Part shown: positions 45,541-54,853 of the stretch, piece by piece
How the letters are laid out: each line of letters starts with the position of its first letter
How positions within the stretch are numbered: the stretch's first letter is position 1
Source of the DNA: Agarivorans gilvus
Lineage (GTDB): Bacteria; Pseudomonadota; Gammaproteobacteria; Enterobacterales; Celerinatantimonadaceae
Assembly (NCBI RefSeq): GCF_001420915.1
Contig: NZ_CP013021.1
Span: 2,387,001 to 2,451,000, forward strand
Length of the DNA stretch: 64,000 nt
Direction: 5' to 3'
Program-made: the position numbers and the translations under genes
Notes under the pieces: generated by a model
Databases searched by the model: none
What the model was told of the DNA's origin: nothing
Seen by the model: only the letters and a program-made list of their open reading frames with translations

Positions 45541-46806
45541 CTAAGCAAGTACCGGATCTTCTTCCGGCTCAGACTTTTTTTTCTCAGAGCTGAGAGTAAA
45601 CACAGCCATCACCGTGGCGACCGCCGCGAATAAACCGAAGTAGATATAGCTATAAGGGAAGCCGTATTGGTCATACATGCTGCCCATAATTGGCGAGGCT
45701 ATCGCGGTCATTAAATTGTTGACAACCTGAAAGCCAAACATATAAGTGAATGAGTTAACTTTCCTATCAAACTGCTCAGCAGTGTACGCAAATACCGAAA
45801 CAATAAGCAGAGGGTTAACAATACCGAACAGCAGTTTAGCCGCAATTGCAAGATAGAGATTCTTCTCGCCAAGGCCAGCATAGCCAATCATCAGTAGAAA
45901 AGAAGTAATGCCGCATGCGGTGAGAAGTAGACTGCCTTTAGCACCAATTCTCTTGATGATATAAGGCACACCTGCACTAACAAAAAATAAGAAAACCGCA
46001 GTCAATCCATCCATATTTGAGCTAAAGCTAATCCCCTCTTCTTGAGTAGGAAAAAAGCTGATGAAATAACGCGTAAATTGAGTCATAGACGTCCAGAATA
46101 CGACTGAAATAGTGCCCGCATAGGTCATAAAGGCCCACATTTTTGGGTTTTTAAGCAGTTTAATAACATCTTCTTTAGTGATTTTGTCTGCCGAAATAAC
46201 CTCGTTGTCGACATCATCCAAATGCTTAACTCGTAAAGACCAGCAAAAAAACAACATAAGAAAGGCCGCCACACTACAGGCAACAAAAATCAAATCAGGG
46301 TTAATGTTATAAAGAATACCAGCTAATACAGCAGACACCCCCCATGCAGCAATACCAAAGCCATTAACTAGGCCAAAGTCGTTGTTGTGACATCTAGCAA
46401 ATCGATCACTATAGGAGGCAATCACACCGCTACCAGCTTGGAATAACATCCCTAGATATAGCGAACCGATAACAATCCCTGAAACAAAAGTGGCATCATT
46501 AGACAACAACGGCCCATAGACAAAAATATAGAAAGGCCCAATCAACAAACTCAGCACCGATATAAAATAAATAAGGTGTTTTTTCATACCCAACTTATCG
46601 AGTATGTAACCAAACGCGGGTTTAAATAATACTGCTACCCCTGTTTGCAGACCAAACAATACACCAATTTGAGAACCATCTATGCCTACACGATCGTTCA
46701 ACCAAACCGCAAACAGCGAGCCTGAGCTTAAAGACCAAAAAAAGTTATAAAAAAAGTACATTAGGCACACTTTGCCCATTGCTATACGATTCGAGTCGGT
46801 TTTCAT
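45541..46806 (-). CDS. MFS oligosaccharide:H+ symporter (LacY/OHS-type)
   Basis: The protein has 421 residues from ATG 46806 (GGAG at good spacing); an ORF start at 46872 would prepend a 22-residue leader. Twelve hydrophobic helices in two halves, opening GKVCLMYFFYNFFWSLSSG, much like LacY and other oligosaccharide:proton symporters. First gene of the leftward agar operon and divergent from GH117. Probably imports neoagaro-oligosaccharides delivered by the porin. Confidence 0.88.
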   Translation of the reverse strand: MKTDSNRIAMGKVCLMYFFYNFFWSLSSGSLFAVWLNDRVGIDGSQIGVLFGLQTGVAVLFKPAFGYILDKLGMKKHLIYFISVLSLLIGPFYIFVYGPLLSNDATFVSGIVIGSLYLGMLFQAGSGVIASYSDRFARCHNNDFGLVNGFGIAAWGVSAVLAGILYNINPDLIFVACSVAAFLMLFFCWSLRVKHLDDVDNEVISADKITKEDVIKLLKNPKMWAFMTYAGTISVVFWTSMTQFTRYFISFFPTQEEGISFSSNMDGLTAVFLFFVSAGVPYIIKRIGAKGSLLLTACGITSFLLMIGYAGLGEKNLYLAIAAKLLFGIVNPLLIVSVFAYTAEQFDRKVNSFTYMFGFQVVNNLMTAIASPIMGSMYDQYGFPYSYIYFGLFAAVATVMAVFTLSSEKKKSEPEEDPVLA

Positions 46807-47186
46807 AAAATCTCCATTAACCGAGTTGACGTCCTTCATTGAGTCAACCAAGCACTTAAATTGGCAAACCAATAATAATAAACTGAGGCTAATATTACCT
46901 AATGTTCAACCAATTTAACGTGATTAAAGTCGACATATGCCACCAAGAGTATCCTTAAAGGTCGATCTCCATCACAACACATCAACAATAAAAGAGCACA
47001 CCTCAACCAATTAACAACAACAAGCTGAAAACGCTCCCTCCCCCTTATACAAAGGATATTAATTGGATATAAAGAGCAAAATAACTAGCGCCAGATCACT
47101 TTTATAACACTAACTTCCAACACCAATGATTATTTGAGGTAACCTAGAAAAAATGGTTAACCAATATTTAGAGTATAGAGGACATT
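46807..47186. promoter_or_regulatory. Divergent control region between symporter operon and GH117
   Basis: 380 bp, AT-rich, with no gene. Contains three palindrome matches to the locus motif: TTGGCAAACCAA (46861-46872), a weaker ATGTTCAACCAA (46902-46913) and ATGGTTAACCAA (47153-47164, 22 bp before the GH117 start). Both divergent promoters must lie here, so one regulator could control uptake and breakdown together. Confidence 0.6.
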
Positions 47187-48272
47187 ATGCTAAAATCAGC
47201 ACGAAAGCTCAGCTTAGCGAGTAAACGCGCGCTTGAGCGTGGCTATGATAACAAAGGACCAGAATGGTTTATTGAGTTTGAAGAACAAGAATTGTTAGGT
47301 GACTTTGCATATCAAGAGGGAGTCATTCGTCGCGACCCTACAGCAGTCATCAAAGTCAATGGTATATATCACTGCTGGTATACCAAAGGCGAAGGTGAAA
47401 CCGTGGGCTTTGGTTCTGACAATCCAGAAGATAAGGTGTTTCCTTGGGACAAGACTGAAGTCTGGCATGCCACCTCTGATGATGGAATGACGTGGAAAGA
47501 ACAAGGAAGCGCAATCACCGCTGGAGAACCCGGCCGCTATGATGATCGGGCAGTGTTCACCCCAGAGGTGCTAGTTCATGAAGGCAAGTTTTACCTAGTC
47601 TATCAAACGGTCAAAGCCCCTTACACTAACCGACAAATTGAAGAAATTGCTATTGCTTGGGCAGATTCGCCCTACGGTCCTTGGACTAAAAGCGATGCTC
47701 CTATTCTTAGCCCAGAACAAGACGGCGAGTGGGACGGAGAAGAAGACAATCGCTTCAATGTAAAAAGTAAGGGCAGCTTTGATAGCCATAAGGTGCACGA
47801 TCCTTGCCTGATGTTCTTCAAAGGACAGTTCTACCTTTACTACAAAGGAGAAACCATGGGCGAGGGAATGAACCTAGGAGGCCGTGAGATCAAACATGGT
47901 GTAGCCATCGCCGACAATATTCTTGGCCCTTACCGCAAGTCAGAATACAACCCGATTAGTAATAGCGGCCATGAAGTGGCGGTATGGCACCAAAATGGCG
48001 GTATCGCATCACTGATCACCACCGATGGCCCTGAGAAAAATACCGTGCAGTGGGCCGCTGATGGTATCAACTTTGAAATCATGTCGCATATCAAGGGAGC
48101 TCCTGAAGCACTTGGTATTTACCGTCCCGAAGCAGATGAACCTCTTGAAGATCCGGGGCTGCACTGGGGGCTTTGCCACCGCTACGATCCCTCTTGGAAC
48201 TGGAACTACATTTGCCGTTACCGGGTGAAGCGACAAATCATGGACGCTGGTACCTTCCAGAATACCAACTAA
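47187..48272 (+). CDS. GH117 alpha-1,3-(3,6-anhydro-L-galactosidase)
   Basis: The protein has 361 residues with AGAGGACATT before the ATG. No signal peptide, so cytoplasmic. A five-bladed propeller-type glycosidase with the GH117 blocks VIRRDPTAVIKVNGIYHCWYT, DDRAVFTPEVLVH, HKVHDPCLMFF and EVAVWHQNGG. It splits neoagarobiose into D-galactose and 3,6-anhydro-L-galactose, the key last step of agarose breakdown. Confidence 0.93.
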   Translation: MLKSARKLSLASKRALERGYDNKGPEWFIEFEEQELLGDFAYQEGVIRRDPTAVIKVNGIYHCWYTKGEGETVGFGSDNPEDKVFPWDKTEVWHATSDDGMTWKEQGSAITAGEPGRYDDRAVFTPEVLVHEGKFYLVYQTVKAPYTNRQIEEIAIAWADSPYGPWTKSDAPILSPEQDGEWDGEEDNRFNVKSKGSFDSHKVHDPCLMFFKGQFYLYYKGETMGEGMNLGGREIKHGVAIADNILGPYRKSEYNPISNSGHEVAVWHQNGGIASLITTDGPEKNTVQWAADGINFEIMSHIKGAPEALGIYRPEADEPLEDPGLHWGLCHRYDPSWNWNYICRYRVKRQIMDAGTFQNTN

Positions 48273-48340
48273 GCGGCCAAAAACGACCATTGTTGCTTAC
48301 TCAGCGGGACTAAGCCATGTAGTAGACTCGAGCATGGAGT

Positions 48341-48363
48341 AGCTCCCGCTTTTAACAGGAGCT
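48341..48363 (+). promoter_or_regulatory. Stem overlapping the GH2 ribosome site
   Basis: AGCTCC (48341-48346) can pair with GGAGCT (48358-48363), which contains the Shine-Dalgarno for the ATG at 48367. Only six pairs, so weak, but placed to tune GH2 translation. Confidence 0.35.
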
Positions 48364-48366
48364 CTC

Positions 48367-50775
48367 ATGTTACGCCAAGACAAAGACTTTAATGATGGCT
48401 GGAGTTTTCAGCTAAACAGCCAGCCAACAACTCAGGGTTGGCGAACGGTTAGCCTTCCCCATGACTGGAGCGTGGAGGCTAAATTTGACCCCTGCTTAGA
48501 AGGAGCAACCGCCTATCTGCCCGGCGGTATCGGCTGGTATCAAAAGTACTTCCAACTCAAGCTGCAACCAAAGCAGCGTGCCTACCTAATTTTTGACGGC
48601 ATCTATAATCACGCTAGCCTTGAGCTAAACGGGCAGAACCTGCACTACCAAGTATTTGGCTACTCACCATTCTATCTGGATATTACGGAGTATTTGCAAG
48701 CTGAAAACCACTTGTTGATAAAAGTCGATCGTAGCCGAATAGCGGATAGTCGCTGGTATTCAGGTTCAGGGATCTATAGAGAAGTACGTCTGCTTGTGGT
48801 TAATCAAGTTCACGTTGCACCTTGGGATAACTTTATCTTTGCAACGCAAGCCTGCGCCAGCCAAGCAAGCCTGACCCAGCAACTGCAAGTGGCTGGAGTG
48901 CGCCCCGGCGCGTCACTTCAGGTGAGGACTCGCCTGATTAACGCTGCAGGCCAAGTGTGCGCAGAGACCACACACCAACAGCAGTCTCTGTACAACTCGG
49001 TTAATTTAGCCCTTCAGTTAACTGTTGATGCACCAGAGCTTTGGGGCCCTGAGTCACCTTCACTTTACCGAGCCATAACCGAAGTGCTTTGCGATGGCCA
49101 GTTAAGCGATAGCTTTGAGCAACAAGTTGGTATTCGTCATTTGTACTTCGATCCCAAGCAAGGCTTCTACTTGAACCATCAAGCTTATCCAATCAAGGGA
49201 GTTTGCTTACACCATGAAGCTGGAGCGGTTGGCGCGGCGGTCCCCGATGGCGTATGGCTACGCCGCTTAACTAAACTCAAAGAGGCTGGGGTCAATGCGA
49301 TTCGAATTGCCCACCACCCCGCGTCGTGCGCACTGCTAAGTCTTTGTGACCGCCTTGGGTTACTGGTTCAAGATGAATTCTTCGATGAATGGGACTACCC
49401 CAAAGATAAGCGCCTCAACATGCACGATCAGCATGGCGATCCGCTTTCCGAAGGCTATGCCAGCTACTTTGCCGAGCATGCACAGCGCGATCTAACTAAC
49501 GCCCTTAAAGCTCACCGTAATCACCCCTGCGTGTTTATGTGGAGCATTGGCAACGAAATAGAGTGGACTTATCCACGCAATGTGCAAGCCACAGGGTTCT
49601 TTGATGCAAGTTGGGATGGCAACTACTTTTGGAGCCAACCGCCCAACAGCCGTGAAAAAATAGCCCAAAAATTGACAGAATTACCACAGCAGGAACAAGA
49701 CATAGGCCGTACCGCTCAGCGCCTAGCTAAATGGGTCAAAGACTTAGACCAATCAAGACCGGTCACCGCGAACTGCATTCTCCCTTCGGCCAGTTACGAG
49801 TCGGGCTATGCACAGGCCTTAGATGTGATTGGCTTTAGTTATCGCCAAGTGATGTATGACTATGGGCGACAGCATTATCCAAGTTTGCCAATCATCGGCA
49901 ATGAAGTGCTTCCTCAGTGGCATGAGTGGAAAGCAGCCTCAGCCAGACCACATGTAGCAGGCGTGTTTTTGTGGACCGGCATTGACTACCTTGGCGAAGT
50001 TCACCAACAATGGCCAACTCGCAGCCTTGCTGCAGGCCTACTGGACACAGCAGGTTTTACTAAGCCCACATGGCAGATGTTCCGAAGCCTTTGGCAGCAG
50101 CAGCCGGTCCTAGCCTTATACACTCGCCCCTTTGATCACGAACAATTTGTACATAACAACCAGGTTGTAAGCGCTAAGGACCCGAATGCTTGGCAACAAG
50201 CACTTTGGATTTGGCCGCAACTCAATCAGCATTGGAATTATCAAGACCAAGATATCATCTTGGTCGAAGCAATAAGCAATTGCCCAGAGCTTGAGCTATT
50301 CGTCAACGGTAGCAGTGTAGGCAAGCGTCAACTCAGCCAGCAAGCCGACCGCATTTTCCGCTGGGCGGTGCCGTTTAGCGCCGGTGAATTAAGACTAGAA
50401 GCTCGTGATGAGCATGGTAACCGGCATACAGAGCAATTGAGCACTAGCGATGACGCGCGGCAACTGGCGCTAAGCCTAGAGCTTAGCGAAGACAACTTAG
50501 TCGCTCACCTGATCGCCCAGTTGGTTGACAAACAAGGTTTACCTGTGCGCCACCAACAACGGCGAGTTGAGTTTAGTGCTGATAATAACGCCCACCTGCT
50601 CGGTGTTGACAATGGCTCGGCATCTAATGTGGAAGCATTTACCGGCCCCACTCTCAACACCTCTAAAGGGCGAGCTCTGGCAATATTCAAAAGGTCCACG
50701 CCAACACAAGCTGTCCAATTGGGTGCAGCCTTGCAAGGAGGTCAGCTACAACAACTTAGCTGGCCAGCAGCCTAG
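48367..50775 (+). CDS. Glycoside hydrolase family 2 beta-galactosidase
   Basis: The protein has 802 residues, no signal peptide. GH2 sandwich domain at the N terminus (VSLPHDWSVE, RWYSGSGIYREV), an Ig-like domain, then the TIM barrel with acid/base Glu in FMWSIGNEIEW and the expected nucleophile Glu in PIIGNEVLPQW. Two C-terminal beta domains follow (about 600-800). Lies 94 bp after GH117, probably cotranscribed. In agar users such enzymes remove galactose from odd-numbered agaro-oligosaccharides or porphyran/agar fragments; substrate inferred. Confidence 0.9.
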   Translation: MLRQDKDFNDGWSFQLNSQPTTQGWRTVSLPHDWSVEAKFDPCLEGATAYLPGGIGWYQKYFQLKLQPKQRAYLIFDGIYNHASLELNGQNLHYQVFGYSPFYLDITEYLQAENHLLIKVDRSRIADSRWYSGSGIYREVRLLVVNQVHVAPWDNFIFATQACASQASLTQQLQVAGVRPGASLQVRTRLINAAGQVCAETTHQQQSLYNSVNLALQLTVDAPELWGPESPSLYRAITEVLCDGQLSDSFEQQVGIRHLYFDPKQGFYLNHQAYPIKGVCLHHEAGAVGAAVPDGVWLRRLTKLKEAGVNAIRIAHHPASCALLSLCDRLGLLVQDEFFDEWDYPKDKRLNMHDQHGDPLSEGYASYFAEHAQRDLTNALKAHRNHPCVFMWSIGNEIEWTYPRNVQATGFFDASWDGNYFWSQPPNSREKIAQKLTELPQQEQDIGRTAQRLAKWVKDLDQSRPVTANCILPSASYESGYAQALDVIGFSYRQVMYDYGRQHYPSLPIIGNEVLPQWHEWKAASARPHVAGVFLWTGIDYLGEVHQQWPTRSLAAGLLDTAGFTKPTWQMFRSLWQQQPVLALYTRPFDHEQFVHNNQVVSAKDPNAWQQALWIWPQLNQHWNYQDQDIILVEAISNCPELELFVNGSSVGKRQLSQQADRIFRWAVPFSAGELRLEARDEHGNRHTEQLSTSDDARQLALSLELSEDNLVAHLIAQLVDKQGLPVRHQQRRVEFSADNNAHLLGVDNGSASNVEAFTGPTLNTSKGRALAIFKRSTPTQAVQLGAALQGGQLQQLSWPAA

Positions 50776-50954
50776 GAGCTTGATGCGCCTAGGCTGTCCA
50801 CAGGGTTAGGCGCATCACGTTACTGTGACAAAACGCACACACATCAACCAAAAACACAAAACAAGCCAACCATTAAGAAAATTCATTAACCAAATCACAC
50901 AACTGTACAACCAATATATCTATAGTCTGCGGAGTAACTAACAAGGAGAGCATA

Positions 50955-52328
50955 ATGTTACCTCGACACTATAAGAACCTACTGCTACTAACTCAGGGAC
51001 TAAGCCTATCTTTCGCCAGCCTAGCGGCAAACGATTGGGATACAATTCCAATTCCTGCCAATCCTGGTACCGGCTATGTCTGGGAGCTTCAAGAAGCCTA
51101 TTCAGATTCCTTCAACTATTCCGGAAAAACCAATGAGTTCACCAGTAAGTGGAATGATAGCTATTTTAAGAGTTGGACAGGTCCAGGTCTAACCCATTGG
51201 GACTCATCTGAATCGTGGGTTGCCGATGGCAACCTAATTGTTAGCGCCTCGCGCCGCCAAGGAACCGACAAAGTCAATGCCGGCGTGATTACCTCAAAAA
51301 CTAAGGTGAAATACCCTATTTTCCTAGAAGCTAGCATCAAGGTGAGTAACCTAGAGCTATCTTCTAATTTCTGGCTATTAAGCGAGAATGATGAGCGAGA
51401 AATAGACATTCTTGAAGTTTACGGTGGGGCCGCTGATACATGGTATGCCAAAAACATGTCTACCAACTTCCACGTGTTCATCCGAGACGCTGCCAGCAAC
51501 CAAATCATCAGTGACTTTAACGACCAAACCCACAACGAACCCTCTTGGGGAACCTACTGGCGAGATGGCTTTCATCGATTTGCTGCCTACTGGAAAAGCC
51601 CAACCGAGGTAACTTTCTACATTGATGGCCAACAGACACCAGAAGGCTCCTGGGCTCAAGTAGTGATGAAAGATAAAGATTACACTGGTGCTGTTCTCGA
51701 CAAAAGCGTCTACAACCTAAACCAAGAGGCCTTCATCATTATTGACACCGAAGACCATAGCTGGCGCTCAGAAATGGGCATTATTGCCAGTGATACCGAC
51801 TTAGCTGACAACAGCAAAAACAAGATGTATGTTGATTGGGTGCGCGTCTACAAACCAGTGACTGATGATAGCTCAGGGGGAGAAAACGGAAATGTCAGCG
51901 TACCTAGTACTTACACCAACCTACAGTTGGTTCATAGCGACCTTTGCTTAGACGTTGCTAGTGGAGCGACTTGGAATGGAAGTACCTATCAGCAGTGGAT
52001 ATGTAATACAGGCAATAGCAATCAACGCTTTCAGTTTTCCGCGCTAGGCAACGGGCAGTATGCCATCAGCTCCGAAGTAAGCCAGCTCTGCCTAGAACTT
52101 GACCAAGCAAGCCATGCCGATGGTGCAACAGTTCATCAGTGGGTTTGTAACCACTCCGACAGTAAGCAAACCTGGACCCTATTTGATAAAGGTAGCAGCA
52201 CCTTTGAAATCCGTAACAAGGTCTCTGGAAAATGCTTAGAAATTGCCAATGCTTCTAGTAATAACGGCGCTCCGCTCCAACAGTGGTCCTGTGACGGAGG
52301 CAACAACCAACGCTTTAAATTCCTCTAA
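50955..52328 (+). CDS. Secreted GH16 endo-beta-agarase with CBM13
   Basis: The protein has 457 residues with AAGGAG before the ATG. Signal peptide (LLLLTQGLSLSFASLA), then a GH16 jelly-roll with catalytic motif EIDILEVYGG and the agarase-type WDSSESWVADGNL. The C-terminal ~140 residues are a ricin-type CBM13 trefoil with the repeated QQW/QRF signatures (YQQWICN, HQWVCN, LQQWSC). It would cut agar extracellularly to neoagarotetraose and neoagarohexaose. Convergent with the third GH50 gene across a shared terminator. Confidence 0.93.
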   Translation: MLPRHYKNLLLLTQGLSLSFASLAANDWDTIPIPANPGTGYVWELQEAYSDSFNYSGKTNEFTSKWNDSYFKSWTGPGLTHWDSSESWVADGNLIVSASRRQGTDKVNAGVITSKTKVKYPIFLEASIKVSNLELSSNFWLLSENDEREIDILEVYGGAADTWYAKNMSTNFHVFIRDAASNQIISDFNDQTHNEPSWGTYWRDGFHRFAAYWKSPTEVTFYIDGQQTPEGSWAQVVMKDKDYTGAVLDKSVYNLNQEAFIIIDTEDHSWRSEMGIIASDTDLADNSKNKMYVDWVRVYKPVTDDSSGGENGNVSVPSTYTNLQLVHSDLCLDVASGATWNGSTYQQWICNTGNSNQRFQFSALGNGQYAISSEVSQLCLELDQASHADGATVHQWVCNHSDSKQTWTLFDKGSSTFEIRNKVSGKCLEIANASSNNGAPLQQWSCDGGNNQRFKFL

Positions 52329-52353
52329 TCACAAAGTCTCGCCTAAAAAGGTT

Positions 52354-52371
52354 TGGCCGGCTATCGCCGGC
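52354..52371. terminator. Bidirectional terminator between GH16 and GH50
   Basis: GGCCGGC-TATC-GCCGGCC, a perfect 7-bp GC stem between two convergent stop codons, with TGTTTTG on the right and A5 on the left. Confidence 0.8.
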
Positions 52372-52382
52372 CTGTTTTGTAT

Positions 52383-54619
52383 CTAAACACGAAAGCGTTT
52401 TGGATACATACTCTGATTTACTCGCTTCGCCGCATCAACCATCGGCTGATAAGGTACGTCGCTTATCGATACAAAGCCGATGTTGTAGTTTTCGCCATCG
52501 AAGGAACGCCCGGTGATCGGCGAGTCAATGTATTGAAAATAATGAGCGCCAACAAAATAAGGGTTGTCGACCACGGTTTGCATATAGCGCTCAAACATCT
52601 GGCCCCGCTCCTGCTGCGAGCAAGCCGTCACCAGCCCCGCATGGAAGAAGCCGGAATCCAACGCACCAAAATGGAATTCGCCAATAATACTTGGCATATC
52701 AATATCAGCTAGGAAACTCCATGGTTCTGGGTGAAGCCCTTCTTTATAGTAGTTGTAGCTGACCACATCAACGTGCTTAGCAGCGGCTCTAACCACTTCT
52801 GGGTTCATTCCCCAATCAGCAAACCGGCAACCTAAGTACAGGTGATTAGGTAGCTGCTTCTTCAGCTCCTGCTTGACGACACGGAAGTATTCGCTGGCAA
52901 AAGCCTCTAGTAAAAGCGCATAATCTTCGACTTGGGCAGAATTATGAGTAAGACCTTTCACTCCTTTAGCCAAATCGGCCCATGAAGCCAGATTGGTTTG
53001 CCAACTTTGGTTTAGTGCTTCAATCACCGTATATTTTGTCTTGAGCAACTCAACGAAAACGGCCTTAGTCGGACAGGCATCCGCACTGCGTCCTAAAGTA
53101 TGAATGGCAATACCGTAATGGCCATCAATGCTCCCCATACGGCCCCAACTTTTTTCGTTATCAATGAAGATACCAACACACCACGGTGTATCTTTGATTT
53201 CATTTTTCACTTGGCTCACGGTAGCCGCGGCGCGCTGACGAAAGCGCGGGTCGAAAGGATCAGGTAAGGCTGCCCAAAAGTCATCGCCACTACTAACCTG
53301 GTCAAACTCACCAATGATCCAGCCATTGGCAAAGAAGGGAATTCGTTGGTTGTCATAGAACTCGGGCGCGGTCCAGTTACCTAGACAAGTGAAGCCCCAG
53401 TTCAACATACGGTCTACGGTAACATCACGCCATTTCGCCATGTAATCAGCGCCGTCCGCCCCATACTTACGCTGTAGGTTTGCTGCATAAAAGCTATAGG
53501 TTTCACCTTGCTCTACCGCGCCTTCGAATAACTCACGCATATAACCATAATGCTCGGCTAAGGGATCATTATAATCCGGTAACCACTGATACATGGCTCG
53601 GCGTACCTCGCTGGCCACCTTGGCGGTAGCTAAGGCTGCTCTGGGTACCGTGACTTTTTCTTTAGAATCCTCGGGGTGACATCATCATCATCACGCTGAT
53701 TAACCAGCTTATGATCGTAATCTATACCGGTAATGGTCGAGGTGTTAGCCAGACGAATAATATCTAATCCAGTCGCAAAATAAGGATACCCCTCAGGATC
53801 AACTAAGGACCATTTGCCAGCAATTTTCTCAGTTCTAAAATAGCCACTAGCTTGCTGACGAGGACCATCAAGATACCCACCAAATTTTGAACGTCCCAGC
53901 ATAGGGCCTTTGGCCAACTCAGTGAGTTCAGCCTTGGTCACTTCAGCTAATTCCTGCTCAGAATGGATCTTCTGGGCGTGTTCTTGCTGGGCATTCTGCC
54001 CGAAACGGTCAATAATCCCGCTGAGATAATTAGGATCAACCGCGGGGCTAGACTGTAGCCGAAAGTTGCTTAATAACAGATGGTGATCCAGCAGACTCCC
54101 GTGAATGCTCAGCTCAATCTTACTAATTGCACTAAGGTCGATGTTCAATGCTCCCCACATCCAAGTAGCGTACACATCCTTGGTCCCCCATGGACAGGGA
54201 TTAGAGCGTAACCCGCTAGCATAATTACAGGCCCCTCCATGGAGCGTTTCACCTTTTAGTTCCACCATAAAACTTTGCTGTTTACCTGGTGCAATATTGA
54301 TACAACGACTGTGCATTTGCCCTTGATGATCAAAGATATTGATGAACATTTGCGTGGAATGTTCATCCAAAGCTCGTGCATCGAAAGCGAAACAAAAATT
54401 CCCTAAATCACTCCAGTCCCAGTTCTGCTGAGGCTCAATAAATACCGAGGTGTAAAAATGCTTCTTGCTTAAGGCTTTTATTTCAAGGCATTCAAATCGC
54501 AAGTTAGCCTCTACATTACTAAAGCTAAATTCTTCAGGAAGCGTCGATTGAGAAAAATCAAAGAGAGGGAGCGCTCCTTGCAAGGGCTGATTTGCTGGCT
54601 CCATTTGGCTAGTTGTCAC
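52383..54619 (-). pseudogene. Cytoplasmic-type GH50 agarase, frameshifted
   Basis: About 745 residues once joined. GTG 54619 is used because AGAGG lies upstream; no signal peptide follows, unlike the two other GH50 proteins here. One N-terminal beta domain (about 15-170) precedes the GH50 barrel, with acid/base GIFIDNEKSWG and nucleophile PSIIGEFHFGALDS. The frame breaks in a T5 run (53655-53659; T6 restores it), giving ORFs 54658-53630 and 53618-52383. Probably converts imported oligosaccharides to neoagarobiose for GH117. Divergent from the sugar porter. Confidence 0.85.
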
Positions 54620-54731
54620 AGTTTTACCTCTTCTTATAGAAGGCGCATTCTTTATCACCTAAGTTCTATTACTTAGGTTGAAGCACCCTACCACCATGTT
54701 CCGATTCAATGTGTTGACCATAATAGCATTT

Positions 54732-54743
54732 TTGGTCAACCAA
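54732..54743. promoter_or_regulatory. Palindromic operator candidate TTGGTCAACCAA
   Basis: One base from TTGGTTAACCAA. It sits in the 234-bp divergent promoter region between the third GH50 gene and the sugar porter, with a half-site TGTTGACCA about 20 bp to its left. Fourth strong member of the motif set. Confidence 0.55.
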
Positions 54744-54853
54744 TTTACGACAAAGCTCTCAATTCCATTATAAATACGAGGATAAAACAAACCAAAACCA
54801 ATAGAATCAGGCAATTCAGCCAAACAAACTCATCAACCAAAAAGGGAGTTTTC

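Noticed and set aside
53650..53670. Programmed -1 frameshift in the cytoplasmic-type GH50 gene (AAA AAG pair in frame)
   Set aside because: Lys codons AAA AAG can slip, but the base before is G rather than A, no stimulatory stem follows, and an enzyme of this family has no known use for it.
54620..54658. Start of the third GH50 gene at 54658
   Set aside because: It adds 13 polar residues and has no ribosome site, whereas GTG 54619 follows AGAGG.
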